Assembly: GCF_905220365.1 (NCBI RefSeq)
Contig: NC_061136.1
Coordinates: 9,341,702 to 9,405,701, forward strand
Source of the DNA: Vanessa cardui
Lineage: Eukaryota; Arthropoda; Insecta; Lepidoptera; Nymphalidae
Reading direction: 5' to 3'
DNA: 64,000 bases
In this document: one piece after another, positions 18,371 through 31,440 of the stretch
Numbering within the stretch: the stretch's first letter is position 1
Layout of the letters: every line of letters begins with the position of its first letter
The notes under the pieces: generated by a model
Told to the model about the DNA's origin: nothing
The model's database searches: none
Seen by the model: the letters and a program-made list of their open reading frames with translations, nothing else
Translations under genes and position numbers: made by a program

Positions 18371-20987
18371 TATTTACAATACTTTTACACGGTATCGGTA
18401 AAATTGCGAACATGAAATTTTTCACATTGGTAAACTTTGAATTTGGAACATTTACACATATATATTATATTTTTAAAGTAAAAATAGTTTAATATTATTG
18501 GAGTGGCCGCTACTGATATAATTAAGTAGGTAAGTTATTTATTTTACTGAATAATTAACAAAAATAGTAATTATGAGTAAGTAGTAGGTTTTAGGTAGGT
18601 ATAGAAAGTTTTACATTGCTTACTAGGTATGTTTACTTTAACTACCAATTAAAATGGTCTTTCTTTTTGTATTACCTAATATAGACCTATACGATAGTCA
18701 ACTCAATCAGCAGTTAAATAATAATATCCAAAATCTTTTGCCTAATTTTAGTATCGCATTTAGAGCTATCTTACTTATTGATTTCTTTTAATGGCCTTTT
18801 CCAAAGATACCTATTCGTTTAGATGTTACAAAAAGGTAGGTACTTTGATTAATTTCAAACCAAAGAACTAACCTAGATATATCAATTACGTAGGTATGTT
18901 TAAATTAACTTCAAAGCCTATTAAAAATCCATGTACCGTTACTTTAACCGCAATGATTTCAATACATTATTGGTGAACTATTAGGACTACCTAATATTTT
19001 TGACTATCTTAATAGCTAGCTGAATCGTCTTAACAACGGTTGTATAAATAGGAAAATATAATTGTTTGTAGATTTCCGCGGTACATACCATTCAACCACA
19101 AGAAACAATAACACTTTATAAACATCACTAGTAATTGTTAAACTTTGTCTTTGATTGAACTTTCCTACTTAGGTTGTTTGTTTGAGGTATACAACACCGT
19201 GTCTAACGTGTAACTGACCTAATTCAAAAGTTTATTTGATTGCTACGTTAGCTTCACCCTTTGTGTGACGTCAATAAAATCGCAAGCTACACGATGTGCC
19301 CTAAATCCTTCAGTCATGACGCAAAGTTTGTAAGACATTTAGGTAAGACAGGGTTGTACTCATAAGTTTTCATATACTTATGTAAATTTTGGTAGGTATA
19401 TAAAATCAGTATTTCTTTGAAAAAAAGAATATGTGTACCTGTATTCTATTTTTGTGCAGCTAATTAAAAATAACGTCTGTTATTCTATATTCTAATTTTT
19501 AATAATATACCTATACTATGATACTTACCTATATTATGAAGTTTAGTGAACTTTAGTAGAATCGTTTCGAAAGATTCTCTATTATCAATCATTTATTTTT
19601 TGGTAGAATACGTCCCTGTACCTGCGGTGTTTGCTAAGTCGGGTTGTAACTAAAAAAACACTGGGCGCATTTAATAACAATACGTGTGATAATCACTCCT
19701 TTTAAAAATCGAATTATTTACGATCGCTATAAAACCTCAATGTTTAGTTTTACAAAGCGGTATTTTGTGTAACTATTTTATTTTTTGTCTGGTTACCTAT
19801 ATATAGAGATTTTTTTAAAGCATTGTAACTCTACATGAATGAATTTAAATATAGCTGTGCCACCTGGATATATTTTTTCACGTGAATTCTAAATTTGTTT
19901 GTTATATACATTTTATTATAGAACCGACTAGGTACCAGGGTCCAGGAAGAATATATTGATGTAACTACTTCGAGTCGAAAACTAAATACTATACCTAGTC
20001 TTTTCGTTTCTCATGTTTACAAAGAGATCTTCATGTAGACTACTTCATAAAGCATGATGATGAAAATGCATATTCATACCAATGAATTATATTGAACGAT
20101 ATAACACACTGATGACTATGCATTATTGAAGAATTAATAAGTGGAATATAGAACAAACAGTTTATATGTCTGATGTTTTCTAGAATCTTGGGTAAATTTG
20201 ACGAACTTATAACGGTAATAATGAGTTCCAAATTCTGTTCGGATTCAACTTCCCCACAAAAATTAACCTCAGCTTAAACATAACTTAAGACCGATTTTAT
20301 TTATTCCAATCCAACTTTGATCGAACTGCAGTTGAATCGTTGCGTTTGTAGAATAGGCAAGCTCCTGAAGGGAAAAGACTTCGATCGCAATATAAGTAGT
20401 ATCCATTTGTTGGTTAAATTAGGAAACTGTTTTGATATTTCGTCTAACAAGGCATATTTAAATTTGCTTCTTTCCTACTCAAAAAAGTTGCTGTAACGCA
20501 GGAACCATTTGTAAATCGCAAGCGTGTGCAATCCTATTCATTAATATTTACGCCGCATACTAGTCGATGCCGCGTTATCTAAACATATCCTCCAATGCTC
20601 TAGTAAATAGTTTTGGGGAGATAATGTCCTCTCACCTTGTGATTGTGTATTTGAATGGTTATAGAAACAGCGTCGAATAAGCATCTCAACATTTTCGAGT
20701 AGGTACCGCCAATCAGAACAGATTAAATGTTTAAGGAGTCTTTGATTTCTGCTAAAGTCTTTAATATACTATCTCTGAGGATTCTCCAGCAGGTTTTTAG
20801 TCTTTCTTATTCGCTTAATGTGTGTGAATGTCGTCTATGGCGGTAACCACTCCTAAATTCAGCATGTTCAGGATGCTGAATGAGATGAATCGTGATGACT
20901 TTGACTTTCCTTATAAGGCCAATCAAAAATTTCATGGTTAGCCTCGCTAGGAACCTCTATAAATCGTAAAGTAAGTAAAAAAAGTAA
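18371..20987. other. Intergenic, nothing recognised
   Basis: AT-rich with many TAGGTA-type stretches; no gene or clear repeat on either strand. Confidence 0.45.
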
Positions 20988-21283
20988 AGTAACAGCCTGT
21001 AAATTTCCCACTGCTGAGATAAGGCCTCCTCTTCCATTAAGGAGAGCTTTTGGAACATATTCCACCACGCTGTTCCAATGCGGGTTGGTGGAATGCACAT
21101 GTGGCAGAATTTCGAAGAAATTAGACACATGCAGGTTTCCTCGCGATGTTTTCCTTCACCGCCGAGCACGAGATGAATTATAAACATAAATTAAGCACAT
21201 ATATATAGCGGTGCTTGCCTGGGTTTGAACCCACAATCATCGGTTAAGATGCACGTGTTCTAACCACTGGGCCATCTCAGCTC
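20988..21283 (-). repeat. tRNA-derived SINE (Metulj-like)
   Basis: Same family as 15784-16102, on the minus strand. The A box TGGCCCAGTGG is perfect (21264-21274 on +), the B box GGTTCAAAC is perfect (21223-21231 on +), and the body and the AGGAGGCCTTA block are conserved. Overlapping short frames here are just the SINE body. The target duplication was not resolved. Confidence 0.88.
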
Positions 21284-22691
21284 TCTAACTCGTATAACAT
21301 ATGAACAGTTACTTTTTGGTTATAAATGCATACCGTTACAGTTAAGACAACTATTCTGATAAAACAATTAGAAGAGGATTTATCATAGCGAATCAAACGT
21401 TTTGCAAAACTGGGTGTACCGCTTACGCCTACATTTATCAGGAAACAAGCCTTTTTATTTTATGAGGCTTAAAATCACGAACTCTTTCAATATGGTTGGT
21501 CGCAAATAGGTAGCTCAATATGGTTTTGACTCGAAACCTATCTTTAAAAAAAAAACCCTATTATATCTGGCTAGAGCTCAAAAAATTAATAAGGCCACAT
21601 TAAAACACAATTTTGAAAAACCACACTTCTTAAAAAAGAACCTACTTATTTGTTAATATTTTTTAGTTCCTAAGAAGGCTTTCTTAGAAACATTTGGGCC
21701 ATGCAACGAAAAGACCGATAAGAAGGTCATTTTAATTAAAATGGATTAAATGTTGTTATAAGTAAAACGTGTTAGCAAACATTTTGATGTTAATACGCTA
21801 CCCATTACTACAACTTTTAAATAATTTCCATAAATATATTTTTAGTTATGGGATGGTGTTCAAGTAAAATTCGTTGAATTTTTTATAGATGATAAAAATA
21901 TATTGAGCATTTACTGTTAAGCTGAAATGAAAGGGCTTATTATGTAGTTTTGGTTAAAGCAGATATGTCAATTGTTACAATTATATTTTAAACGACTGAT
22001 GTATAATATTGGCCTTGTTTAGAGCCGTGTTCCTTGCAAGGCCATTTGGATGAGCTTAATAAAACTTATTTATATATGATTTATATGATACATAATAAAA
22101 CAAAGTATTACTTAATACTTTGTTTCCTTCATTTATACAGTTAATAACCGAATAAAAAGAATTTACCCGTTAAGGTGACCTTCCATACTCTACCTACCTT
22201 ACAATATCTCAAACCTTTAATTTAATTGGGACCTTTTATTTAAGCAGGTATCTATAAGTACCTACTTGATATATTTAAAAAAGTATTTTTATTTAGTTCA
22301 AATAACATTTTTACAATTTTTGTCCACCTATGTGTTTGTTCGAGTTCGAGCGGATATACATCGTGCAGAAACTCCCTGTAAGCATTTAAAAAGCTCGTAC
22401 TTGCTAAGGTAGTTCGCACCAATAACAAGAGATGTCACTATAACTACCAATTATTATTATAATTTTATTTTCAATTTAATTTGTTCTTTATTTAAAGTAA
22501 TCTTGTTGGCTATTTTGATTTTGAAATAAAAATATATTTATAGGAAACAGGAAATCTGATTAATAAGAACTTATCAGGAAAAACTTTAGTCTTAGCAATG
22601 TAAGTTAAAGTCATAAGGTGAAAGTTTTTAAAGTAGTTCATAATGATTATAATAGATGTCACTCAAGTAGCACGAAGAATACATCTATTTT
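21284..22691. other. Intergenic; 13-bp perfect palindrome
   Basis: No gene is seen. A perfect 13-bp inverted repeat with a 2-nt loop lies at 22098-22125 (AAACAAAGTATTA and its complement). Confidence 0.45.
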
Positions 22692-23059
22692 TACCCGACT
22701 GCCAAAGAAGGAGGGTAATGTTTTTCGAGTGTATGTAAGTATGTATGTATGTCTTTTCCTTTGTGACCTCCTGTAGCCTAAACGGCTTGATGGATTTTGA
22801 TGTATGAGGTATCGTTAGATTTGTCTTGATTACGGGAGTGTCATAGGATACATTTTATCCTACAAGTCCCACGGGATAAAGACATAATAATATTTTTTCT
22901 AAATTTCCCTTTAAAAAAATATGTATGCGGTATCATTAGATTCATTTCAATCACGGGAGTAATTAATATAGGATACGTTTTTTCTCAAAATTCCCACGGG
23001 AACATGTTAATTCTGCGTCAACGCAAAGTTTTACTCTTTTTTTAGTGTGCAGTCGGGTA
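22692..23059. mobile_element. MITE with TACCCGACTGC inverted ends
   Basis: 368 bp between the 11-bp perfect inverted ends TACCCGACTGC and GCAGTCGGGTA. The interior has a GTAT-type microsatellite near 22735 and two similar consecutive units of about 100 bp (about 22801-22875 and 22921-22995), each with GGTATC(A/G)TTAGATT, a CGGGAGT block and CCCACGGGA. Non-coding. T-rich flanks make the target duplication unclear. Confidence 0.8.
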
Positions 23060-23397
23060 TTTTGTTTTTTTAATAATTAACGATGTTTATATTTATTAGG
23101 CATTAATAGAAAAACATACTATTTGTATTACGACTTTATTAAAAATTTAATTTAAATAACTTATTTTTAGGAAAAGAAGAAAGTTTCAATGAATTTTGAC
23201 ACGTGACGACTTATAATGATTTGTGCAAATAAATGTAGATGTCGCTTTTATGACATACATTTTTTTACAAAGTTTAGCTTGTTAGTTACAAATTTATTGT
23301 ATAGATGGCGTTGGTCATACATTCCTAGATTATTTTTAGCCATATTAATGTTCAGCACTATTTATAGTAGGTAATTAAAAACGGAATGTTTACATTT

Positions 23398-23615
23398 TTG
23401 GACGGGCAAATGGGCTACCTGATGGTAAGCGGTCACCACCGGATATCGCTAATAGAGATTGGTAAGGCTGTGTAAGAAATATAAATCATTCAATCTCGGT
23501 CAGCGAGATGCTATGCTCTTTGTGCTCGTAGTCCTACTGCCAAACCAAACAAGAACACAACATACCTAGTACATGATAGTAATAATGTTGCTAGTATGAA
23601 CAAAGCTCTACCACC
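23398..23615 (+). repeat. Dispersed retroelement-type repeat
   Basis: Blocks are 'GACGGGCAAATGGGCTACCT', GATGGTAAGCGGTCACCACC, a worn middle, and the end 'AAAGCTCTACCACCAAAG'. This is a repeat I recognise as widespread in moth and butterfly genomes; its class (SINE or 3' part of a LINE) I cannot settle from one copy. Confidence 0.6.
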
Positions 23616-23799
23616 AAAGAAAATCAATTATGTAATTCTTTTGAAATTAAGTAATTACTTACCTAATATTAATAGGTTACCTATTAATCTTAATAACTAA
23701 GTATAAATTAATTTAAAATAAGAATATTTGACTCTTGAAATAAAGTAAAACTGTGGATGGATTTTAAAGTAAGTATTTCTAATTTACTCGTAGGTACTT

Positions 23800-23990
23800 A
23801 GTCACCCGCGGCTTAGCACGCGTTTTAAGGTGTTGTTTGTCATGTGTCAGGCAAAAAAAAGCCAATGCCATATCTTGAAGATCAAGTTTGCTTCATACAA
23901 ATTTCACCACATTCGGTTCAGCGGTTTGGTCGCGAAAGTGTGACAAACAGACAGACAGACATAGTTGCTTTCACATTTATAATATCAATA
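23800..23990 (-). mobile_element. Helitron-like (Lep1-type) remnant
   Basis: The + strand shows CACCCGCGGCTTAGCACGCG at the left and 'CGCGAAAGTGTGACAAACAG', an ACAG repeat and CTTTCACATTTATAATAT at the right. On the minus strand these are the 'ATATTATAAATGTGAAAG' head and a CCGCGGGTGACTAA-type tail found in Lep1-type Helitrons. There is no gene. Confidence 0.5.
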
Positions 23991-24454
23991 TAACTATTAG
24001 GAATCTACTTTGTTAACGAAGTATTTGAAATAGATTTTAAAGTAAAAGAAAAGAAATTAAATATTTGTACCTACCTACTTATCTACTTAGGTATATATCT
24101 AACTCTATGAGACACTTTATACTTAATTGACTGCGGACTGTTGCGAGACCTTTATTAGAATTTTAGTAACAATCTATCAAATAATCTTATATTAGATCTT
24201 TGTTGATTACAATGTACCTACCTACTAAGAACATGTGTAGTTTATTTGTAACAACTTATTATAAATTATCAGATCCTTAATTTTTTAGATAGGTAGGTAT
24301 AGGTTCTATTTTAATCAATTCTTATTTCGTATTTAAGATCTCTGCATATACTAATAGGTTCCGGATCAATATAAAGAAAGAAATAAGGTAGTAGATAGGT
24401 ATTTCAAAGTATTCAATAATGTATAATATATGTAAAGGCTGTATTTTTTAGAAC

Positions 24455-24750
24455 TCTAGACGTCGTGTTTGCAATGCTGATACTAAATATACTACAGAAT
24501 GTATTAAAACGTTCACAGGTTTTCAGTCATTAGACTTTACAAAAAGCTACATCTTACGACATCACTTTAGAAACCAAAATTGTCTGTTTTTCTCTACTAT
24601 ATTTAGTGTGCATGAATTATAGATATAAACCTTCCTCTTGAATCAAAATATCGATTAAAAAACCGCATCAAAATATGTTTTGCATTTTTAAAGATCTAAG
24701 CATACACAGGGACAGACAGCAGTAGGCGACTTTGTTTTATACTATAAATA
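24455..24750 (-). mobile_element. Helitron-like fragment
   Basis: On the minus strand it shows TATAAAACAAAGTCGCC, CTGTCCCTGTGTATGC, 'TTTTGATGCGGTTTTTTAA' and ATTCTGTAGTATATTTAGTA, the same family as the copies at 2.2, 4.5, 5.6 and 6.9 kb. The 3' end is degraded. Confidence 0.6.
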
Positions 24751-26139
24751 ATATATACCTAAATAATAATATAATGATGATGTAGCTTTTAAACAAATCT
24801 TATAAAATTTGTGCCTAGGTACTTAGGGTAGGTACAAACTTTCAAAATCAAGTTGCCTAAAACTAAATTGTAAACACATACATTAGTGTTGGTGTAAATA
24901 AAATAGGTAATATACCTGCTTAATAAATTTAATTTATCTTCGTGGGCTATAAGTTAGTGGGTACATTAGATTGTAATTAATACAACAAAACTTATTTTAA
25001 TCATATAATTATCATTAGAATTAAGAAGTTATGAGTTGTTTACAATCCAGCAAACGCAACACCAAATTATTTATTATACCTACTTATAGTAATATACTGA
25101 ATAGCTTTAACTCTCGTACTAATGTAGTCCGAAGCAGAAGAACTGTACAAGATCCATTACCGGCTGGCTATTACTGCGGTCATAACTCGTCGGTAGCGTC
25201 GAACATAATTACACAGCTGAAAGTAATCATTAAATTCCTCTAGTGCTAATCAACGGAAATGGGGAAATGCGGGCCGTGTTCGAGGATCCCGTGATAAAAT
25301 TAAAGAAAACTGACTTTAATTTCAAGATTAGGAATTGATATTTGTACAGTAATGGTAATAAAATAACAATTAATTAACGATCGAGTTATGTTTTTACAAT
25401 ATAATAATGCTTAAGTGTTATTACGATTTATATTACAATATCGTTTAATTGAATCGAACTAGGTAAGTAAATTGATGCAGTGTTGGTGGTGATATAATTA
25501 ATATAGGTGTCAATGAAATAAGTAGCTTTCTTCAATTATTCGTTTTATTAGTAACAGTTTTCTTTTATATTAGTGTGAAAACGAGTTACCTATTACTTAA
25601 GTTTACTTACTTAACCATATCAACCTATGTACACTTTTATATTATATTGGTAGAGTTTAATCATTAAATTATTTCAAGAAAACCATTAAATAGAATAAAG
25701 ATTATTCAGTAATAAAAACTTAAGCCTAACTTTCGTTGCTTTTAATGCTATTTTATTTTATGTTTGAGTTGCCAATAGTAGACTTCAGAAATACGAACGG
25801 ATCAGCGATAATATTGAAATAAAAGAAGTTAAATTATATTTATAAAATAATAAAGTATTATTTAAGATTCTAGTGATTAAGTTTGACATGAAAGGTTTTA
25901 CAGTAAGTTAATGGAACGCAAACATTTGGCGTTAGTAAAAAGTTGTAATCAATTATGAAAGTACAAAGACGCAGACGATAAAATATATTTTCAATAAAAC
26001 ATATTTTACGATAGAAAACTAGATTTAATGTCTTTAAGTAGATATAGAGCTTCAATTTATATTATTACTTTGTAAATTCGATCGTTATAAAGGGAAGTGT
26101 GCGCTTTATAAATAAGTATATTGATTGTACCCCTCCAAA
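24751..26139. other. Gene desert with one GC-richer island
   Basis: No gene is supported. Positions 25125-25300 are less AT-rich than their surroundings (CCATTACCGGCTGGC, GGCCGTGTTCGAGGATCCCG) and look like a conserved non-coding block. A 70-codon frame crosses part of it without a recognisable domain. Confidence 0.35.
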
Positions 26140-26380
26140 GTTTACCCTTAAAATCGTGTCATTTCACTCGAATAAGCACCCTTCCACCCTTCAAACTTCC
26201 TGTCCCCACCTTACAGCATCCGCCATTACGCTCTTGATAGAGTGAGACAGTTATTAACGCTTCATGAGAGCGAAAGAGACATGAGATGTGGGGTTCAGAT
26301 CGTGTCAACTTTCAAAGTAAACTTAGCAAAAAGGATGAGGGCGATTGCGGGAATTGTCTGACGTAGATATTTTGCGTTTG
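26140..26380. promoter_or_regulatory. Possible conserved non-coding island
   Basis: A mixed-composition block in AT-rich flanks (CACCCTTCCACCCTTC, CCTGTCCCCACCTTAC, GAGAGCGAAAGAGAC). It has no open frame of note, so it is possibly regulatory. The evidence is composition only. Confidence 0.25.
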
Positions 26381-28190
26381 AACTTTGACGATTTTCTTTA
26401 TAAGTTGATTTCATCTCTCATGTACTTGTATCGATTCTGTAAAACAAAAAAATTAGGTATGTAATTTACATATCAAAAACTATTTCATACGAAAAAAAGA
26501 AAATTGTAGGTAAGGTCTATCTATAATTCCTTCAATTCACCCAAAACAAACAAATTATATAGGCCTTAAAATAAATTTATGTCTAATTATCCGTTTTTAT
26601 TACAAACAAAGAACCGAAACCAAATGGAATTAAAATTCTTTCATAAAATGAAAGTTCGTCTAACTTTTACGAAAATTCCAATGTCAAAGCTTTACATTCT
26701 ACCTATACTAATTAGAACATAATAAAATCATAAAGAATTTCTATTGTTGTGCCTACAATGACTCACAAATGTGTTTTAGGAGTAAAATAAAAGTAGGAAA
26801 TTAAACACCAGTTTATATGGTATCTACATACATAGATAGTAGATTATTTCATTTTCCGCTTCATTTGAATTGTATCCAGCCACATAATTTGCTTTATTAA
26901 TTTTTAGTCCTATAATAAAACCTCTTTGGTGTTTTTATAAACAGTAGGTATATCTCTTGCAAAATATTGTTGACGACTGTATTTAATCCACATTCCATAT
27001 TCCTTATCAAATCGTAGCACCCCAAGGCACTCAAGTGAAATTCCCTGCGTCAGTTTATTAGTCTCGTTATCAAGACCGTTATTTCTCGTCATTCGATCGC
27101 ATTAGGGTATGACGCACTAAATATATACCGGAATTTATTGCCTAAGGTTCAACTGCTGGCTGCCGATAATATAATTTGGGGCTCTAAAAACCTTCTTGCT
27201 AGATTCATAGATTTGAAAAGAGAACAAATCAAAATGATCTATATGATTATTAAAGGAAAAACAATTGCAATTTTCGCACTAACAACACTCGTAAATAATA
27301 TTTCCGTTTATTGTGCGTACGTTTTCCGTACATATTTATGTGCTTGTAATTGTTATGTAATGGTTAAACTAATTATTTTTTATTGTTACAGATTTGCAAC
27401 AGCCACAATTGTAGTAATAAAAAGAGAAAAGAACAAAGATCGAGCACGACATTATAAATTTATTAAATAATAACTGAACTTTAATATATATTTATACACA
27501 CATTTATTATATATGCCTTTAAATTTACTACGTACCTACCTAATACAATTAAGAATAATTATCAACTTTAGCAGTAAGTAGTTAATCATCTAAGTAGTTT
27601 ATTATTTTTTAAATACACATTAAACAAGTTGCGTTACCAATTAATAATACCTATCTAATGGGCATTTGGATCCCTATTTAAAATTAAACATAATATCTTT
27701 ATAATTAAGACCGAATGAATGTTATGTGACACGTGTGTTTAATTACCCTGTGAGATTGTTAGCTGGGGGTAACGCATTTTATATAAGCGATGCGGGCTAG
27801 ACGAAATAAAACACTGTTTATAATTAATTATTGCTAAATATACATAATGAATTACACTTCAATTATTAAACAACACAACGCAAGCCTGTGATTAAGTATA
27901 ATTTTCATATAACAAATTAGATAAAAGCATTATGTCTATGTACAAAGACCAGTGAACCCTGCGTTGATCTTTAAACTGTTACAAGTAGTACCTATTCTAA
28001 ATACTAGACAAAAATATATGACCAGACTGAGCGGAATATATTCAATATAATATTATAAAAATGTTTTACTTAACAATAATTCGTTCAGGAACTTATATAA
28101 GTTGAATAATTTTTTTTTTTTAATAAGAAGTTTTTTATTAAAACAAAAATTTAGTAGATTGTGAATCGATCACACGGTACCAAACAGGTG
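26381..28190. other. Gene desert, nothing recognised
   Basis: AT-rich. Small frames (up to 110 codons at 27138-27470) are rich in I/Y/K and look like chance. Confidence 0.45.
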
Positions 28191-28247
28191 TATTTTAATA
28201 GGAATTTGTAAAACGAAGGCTTTCAACTGTTTTTTTTTTGTTTTTAC

Positions 28248-28334
28248 CTGTCTCAATGTCCTCCTCGTCTTCTGCTAAGCGAGTTAAGCCATATTCCTTT
28301 TTGAGTTTAGCATTTAAGGTAGTCATTATTTTAT
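28248..28334 (-). CDS. Candidate small exon, unknown protein
   Basis: On the minus strand an acceptor (ATTTTATTTTTAG) precedes 87 bp ending in GAGACAG|GTAAAA, a fair donor. The open phase reads KIMTTLNAKLKKEYGLTRLA followed by EDEEDIET: a basic helix-like part, then an acidic stretch. Third codon positions are richer in G/C than the surroundings (CGC, GGC, ACC, GAC, GAG), and both splice phases are 1, so exclusion would keep frame. I do not recognise the protein. An ATG lies four codons in. No partner exon is convincing, so this could be a chance frame, a relic exon or a genuine exon. Confidence 0.3.
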
Positions 28335-29042
28335 CTAAAAATAAAATGTAATTACCTAATAACCTAAAATAAGGATTAAGTATCAGTGAACTCGTCACTT
28401 TTTCCCAAACGGCTCCAACTCATTTGAGAAGCGGGCTTAAATATACGATCTTCATGTAACATTAATAATTAGTTTTTAAATATTTTTGTGTCTTACCAAA
28501 TATGTTTGACGATGCTATTGACCAAGACGGGCAAAGAAAGCAAAATGTATATGAATGATTTATTACTGTCTAAATCTTAAAAAAGATATGTAAAATTAAA
28601 ATATTGATTACAATAATCATACGAGTATTTTAATTTAAATTAATTCCTCACCATCTCTTGGTACCATTTCCAATTCTAAGATTAGCGGTGAGTATGTGAA
28701 CTTGTTAACAATGAAAAATTTGAACTACAAATGTGCATTTCCTTCAATTCAGAGTTGTACAGGGTCCTCATTTCATTCTTCATTCAGTTCCAGTGTTCTG
28801 TTTTTCCTGCTCTTTTTCCGGGTCATACCATCCTCCAGGATTACCTTTGGAGATTCGCATAGATATCCACATCGATTATGCCTGAAAAATTATAACTTAT
28901 GTAGTACGGTGGTTCTTAATTTTCTCATTTATACTTTATTAAATACAAATCATTAAATAATTATTTTGAAAAATCATACTTTAGATCAATTTATTTGATA
29001 ATGAATATTAATTTTTAATAAAATAATCGAATTACACATTGA

Positions 29043-29153
29043 ATATACTGTATTGGATCTGCTGTTTTCCACAAAGGTACAATATTATATGAAAAACTAT
29101 ATGAAGAAACACTCGAACAGTTACAAGACAGAACGCAGAAGCAGTTGGGATAG
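29043..29153 (+). other. Short coding-like open frame, unknown
   Basis: A 36-codon frame between stops, without ATG, reads IYCIGSAVFHKGTILYEKLY then EETLEQLQDRTQKQLG and a stop. The second half is strongly helical and Q/E/K-rich, more protein-like than typical frames here. An AG at about 29075-29076 could be a weak acceptor. It might be a terminal exon or a relic; no homologue is recognised. Confidence 0.2.
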
Positions 29154-31009
29154 ATCACTTAGTAGTAATTGTATTAAAATAAATAAATCGTTAGATTAAA
29201 AAAATACTCTGATTTGATTAAACCGCTATTTTTACATCTACTCTTTAACAACTTTAAGGGTATCATTATCGTATACTTATTTAATAATAGTAGATACCTA
29301 GGTATATGTAGTTAGTATATATACTTACTATGTCTATACATACGTTAAAAGTGTTCGTCTATTCTACGTTTCCTTTAAAAGCTTGGGTACTGAAACGGAA
29401 AGTTTTACTTTACTTCGCTCTTTTACATTTTGCCGCTCAGTTTACGATGCCGACGGCTGAGCTGCGCTACACGATTATAAAACGCAACCAGATCTAAGAT
29501 TTTGTCTTATAACCTATATTTAAAAAAATATATCATTATATAGGAAAGTTTTAAGAGAGCCGTTTAATTAGAATAATAATTACTGAAATTGTAAAGGGAT
29601 GGTTCCAATTATTCGAAGTAACGACTTAGCTAATTGCCATAAAAATACTGGTTTTATTACGTATTTTTCTCAACCCTGTGTCTGTTTTGAGAAGATAAAC
29701 AGAGATGAGTATTCGTGTGTAAAAAGCATGGTTTACACTTAGTAGACAGTGCTTAAGCGTACAGGTAACGTAATGGCTCTGTCGAGAAGCAGCCACCCTT
29801 TAACAGCCTCGTGATTGCGAACTAAAATTAAGTGTTATTTTTATGGTAATTTCTATACTACTACTAAGTTGCTTTAAGGAGGCGTAAAGCTTTATTAATT
29901 GAAGTTGGTACAGATTGTACGTTTATAATAGTGTTTGCTATTGAAGGAATATATTAAATTATTAATAATGTACTATATCTTGTACAGTTACTTCGGTATT
30001 GCTTTTGATATAAAGTAAGTATAGCGATTGCACTGAGTTTGTAATTCAAATAGGTAATAATGGTGTGCCTATTGTAAATATTTTCGTCAGTGAAAATAAA
30101 TAATTCGTATATATCAATCCATTATTAATATAAGTAAGATGGGGTTGTCCACATGGGATAGTACACCAATTATAATATCCTATTTTATGTGCAAAGTTCT
30201 AGAACCCTTACTGGGCGGTGGCTTGCAGCGCATTACGAATTCCATTTATTTTAAATGCTTATTATAATTTAAACAATCATAATTATTCATTGATTAATTA
30301 GATAGTTGGTATATACTATGATTTATCGACGGTACTCATTACTTATTCAAACGAGTCCGGGCATGTGCGAACTTGGCGCGGAACCATAAACCGACCTGTC
30401 ATAAATTACTGCAACATTGTTACGGTATATCGATACGTACATGTACTGAAATTTCGATTATTTGCTGCTTTGTAATTATTTACATAATTTAATTTAATTT
30501 TTCAGTAAAATAATTGAATCAGTTCAGTTAGTTAATTTTACGTAATTGTCATGATATCATGGCATATTATAAGAAGAGATTTTTATTGTTCTCCTGATCC
30601 TTATGTAAAGTAATATATTGATAATATATACATTAATTGATCATCAATTTATAATAAGAATATTTATTTGTTCGTAGAAATAAAAGCATATCAGATTGAT
30701 TTAGTTACATCATCACACATTGCATTTTCATTATTATAAGAAAAATTAAAAAGTACAGCAAGTTTGTACCTATAAATAGTTGTAAATAGCAATATTTTAC
30801 TTTGTGCCAAATGAAATTTAATTTCTTTCATTGTTTTACCCAAACTTTAGTGTTATACAATACAATTCAAATAGATAGTCTTATCTCAAAAAAAGATTCG
30901 TGTTTTTGTCCTGGACTTTATATAGGAGTTACATAATGTATCAAGAGACTAGCGAGTTATAAAATCAACTGTTATCTATCACGCTTGCAAAACCAGACCG
31001 CGCACAATT
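29154..31009. other. Gene desert with a GC-richer block
   Basis: No gene is seen. A mixed-composition patch near 29740-29830 (GTAACGTAATGGCTCTGTCG, CAGCCACCCTTTAACAGCCT) resembles conserved non-coding DNA. Confidence 0.35.
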
Positions 31010-31440
31010 TCGTTTTTACATCGAAGAGGGACATTATCCTTTCTTCCAAGCGATCGTTAAATCTTATCTGGGAGAAAGCAAGGCAAGCGAGCGTCGCAAT
31101 CTACATAGAGCTGATAATAGCAAACCAATATAACTTGATCTTCAAACTTGCTCGGACTTAATACAGAGAATCGACGGAATAATGAAATCAGAGGTAAAAT
31201 TTCGCTGGTCGCGATATAAGTAATCTTGGTGGAGCGTAGTGGGAGGTTTACGAGCGCGGGCGGAGAAGGCTTTTATATTTATTAAGTAAGTTGGGCTTTT
31301 GGCTGTATTAATCCACCTTTATGGAGGGGTTCTAGAGGCCTGTTGGGGACGCAGGACCGTATGGGAGTAATGCTCAAATTTGCAAGTCCTTATTCGTTAC
31401 CCTCGAGTAAGCGGGTGCTTACATTCCAGATCACGTTTCT
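31010..31440. promoter_or_regulatory. Possible conserved non-coding island
   Basis: About 400 bp of noticeably higher GC (CAAGCGAGCGTCGCAATC, ACGAGCGCGGGCGGAGAAGG, GAGGCCTGTTGGGGACGCAG) with no long frame. It also holds homeodomain-like TTTATTAAG and 'CTTTTATATTTATTAAG' stretches. An enhancer-type element is a reasonable guess from composition alone. Confidence 0.3.
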
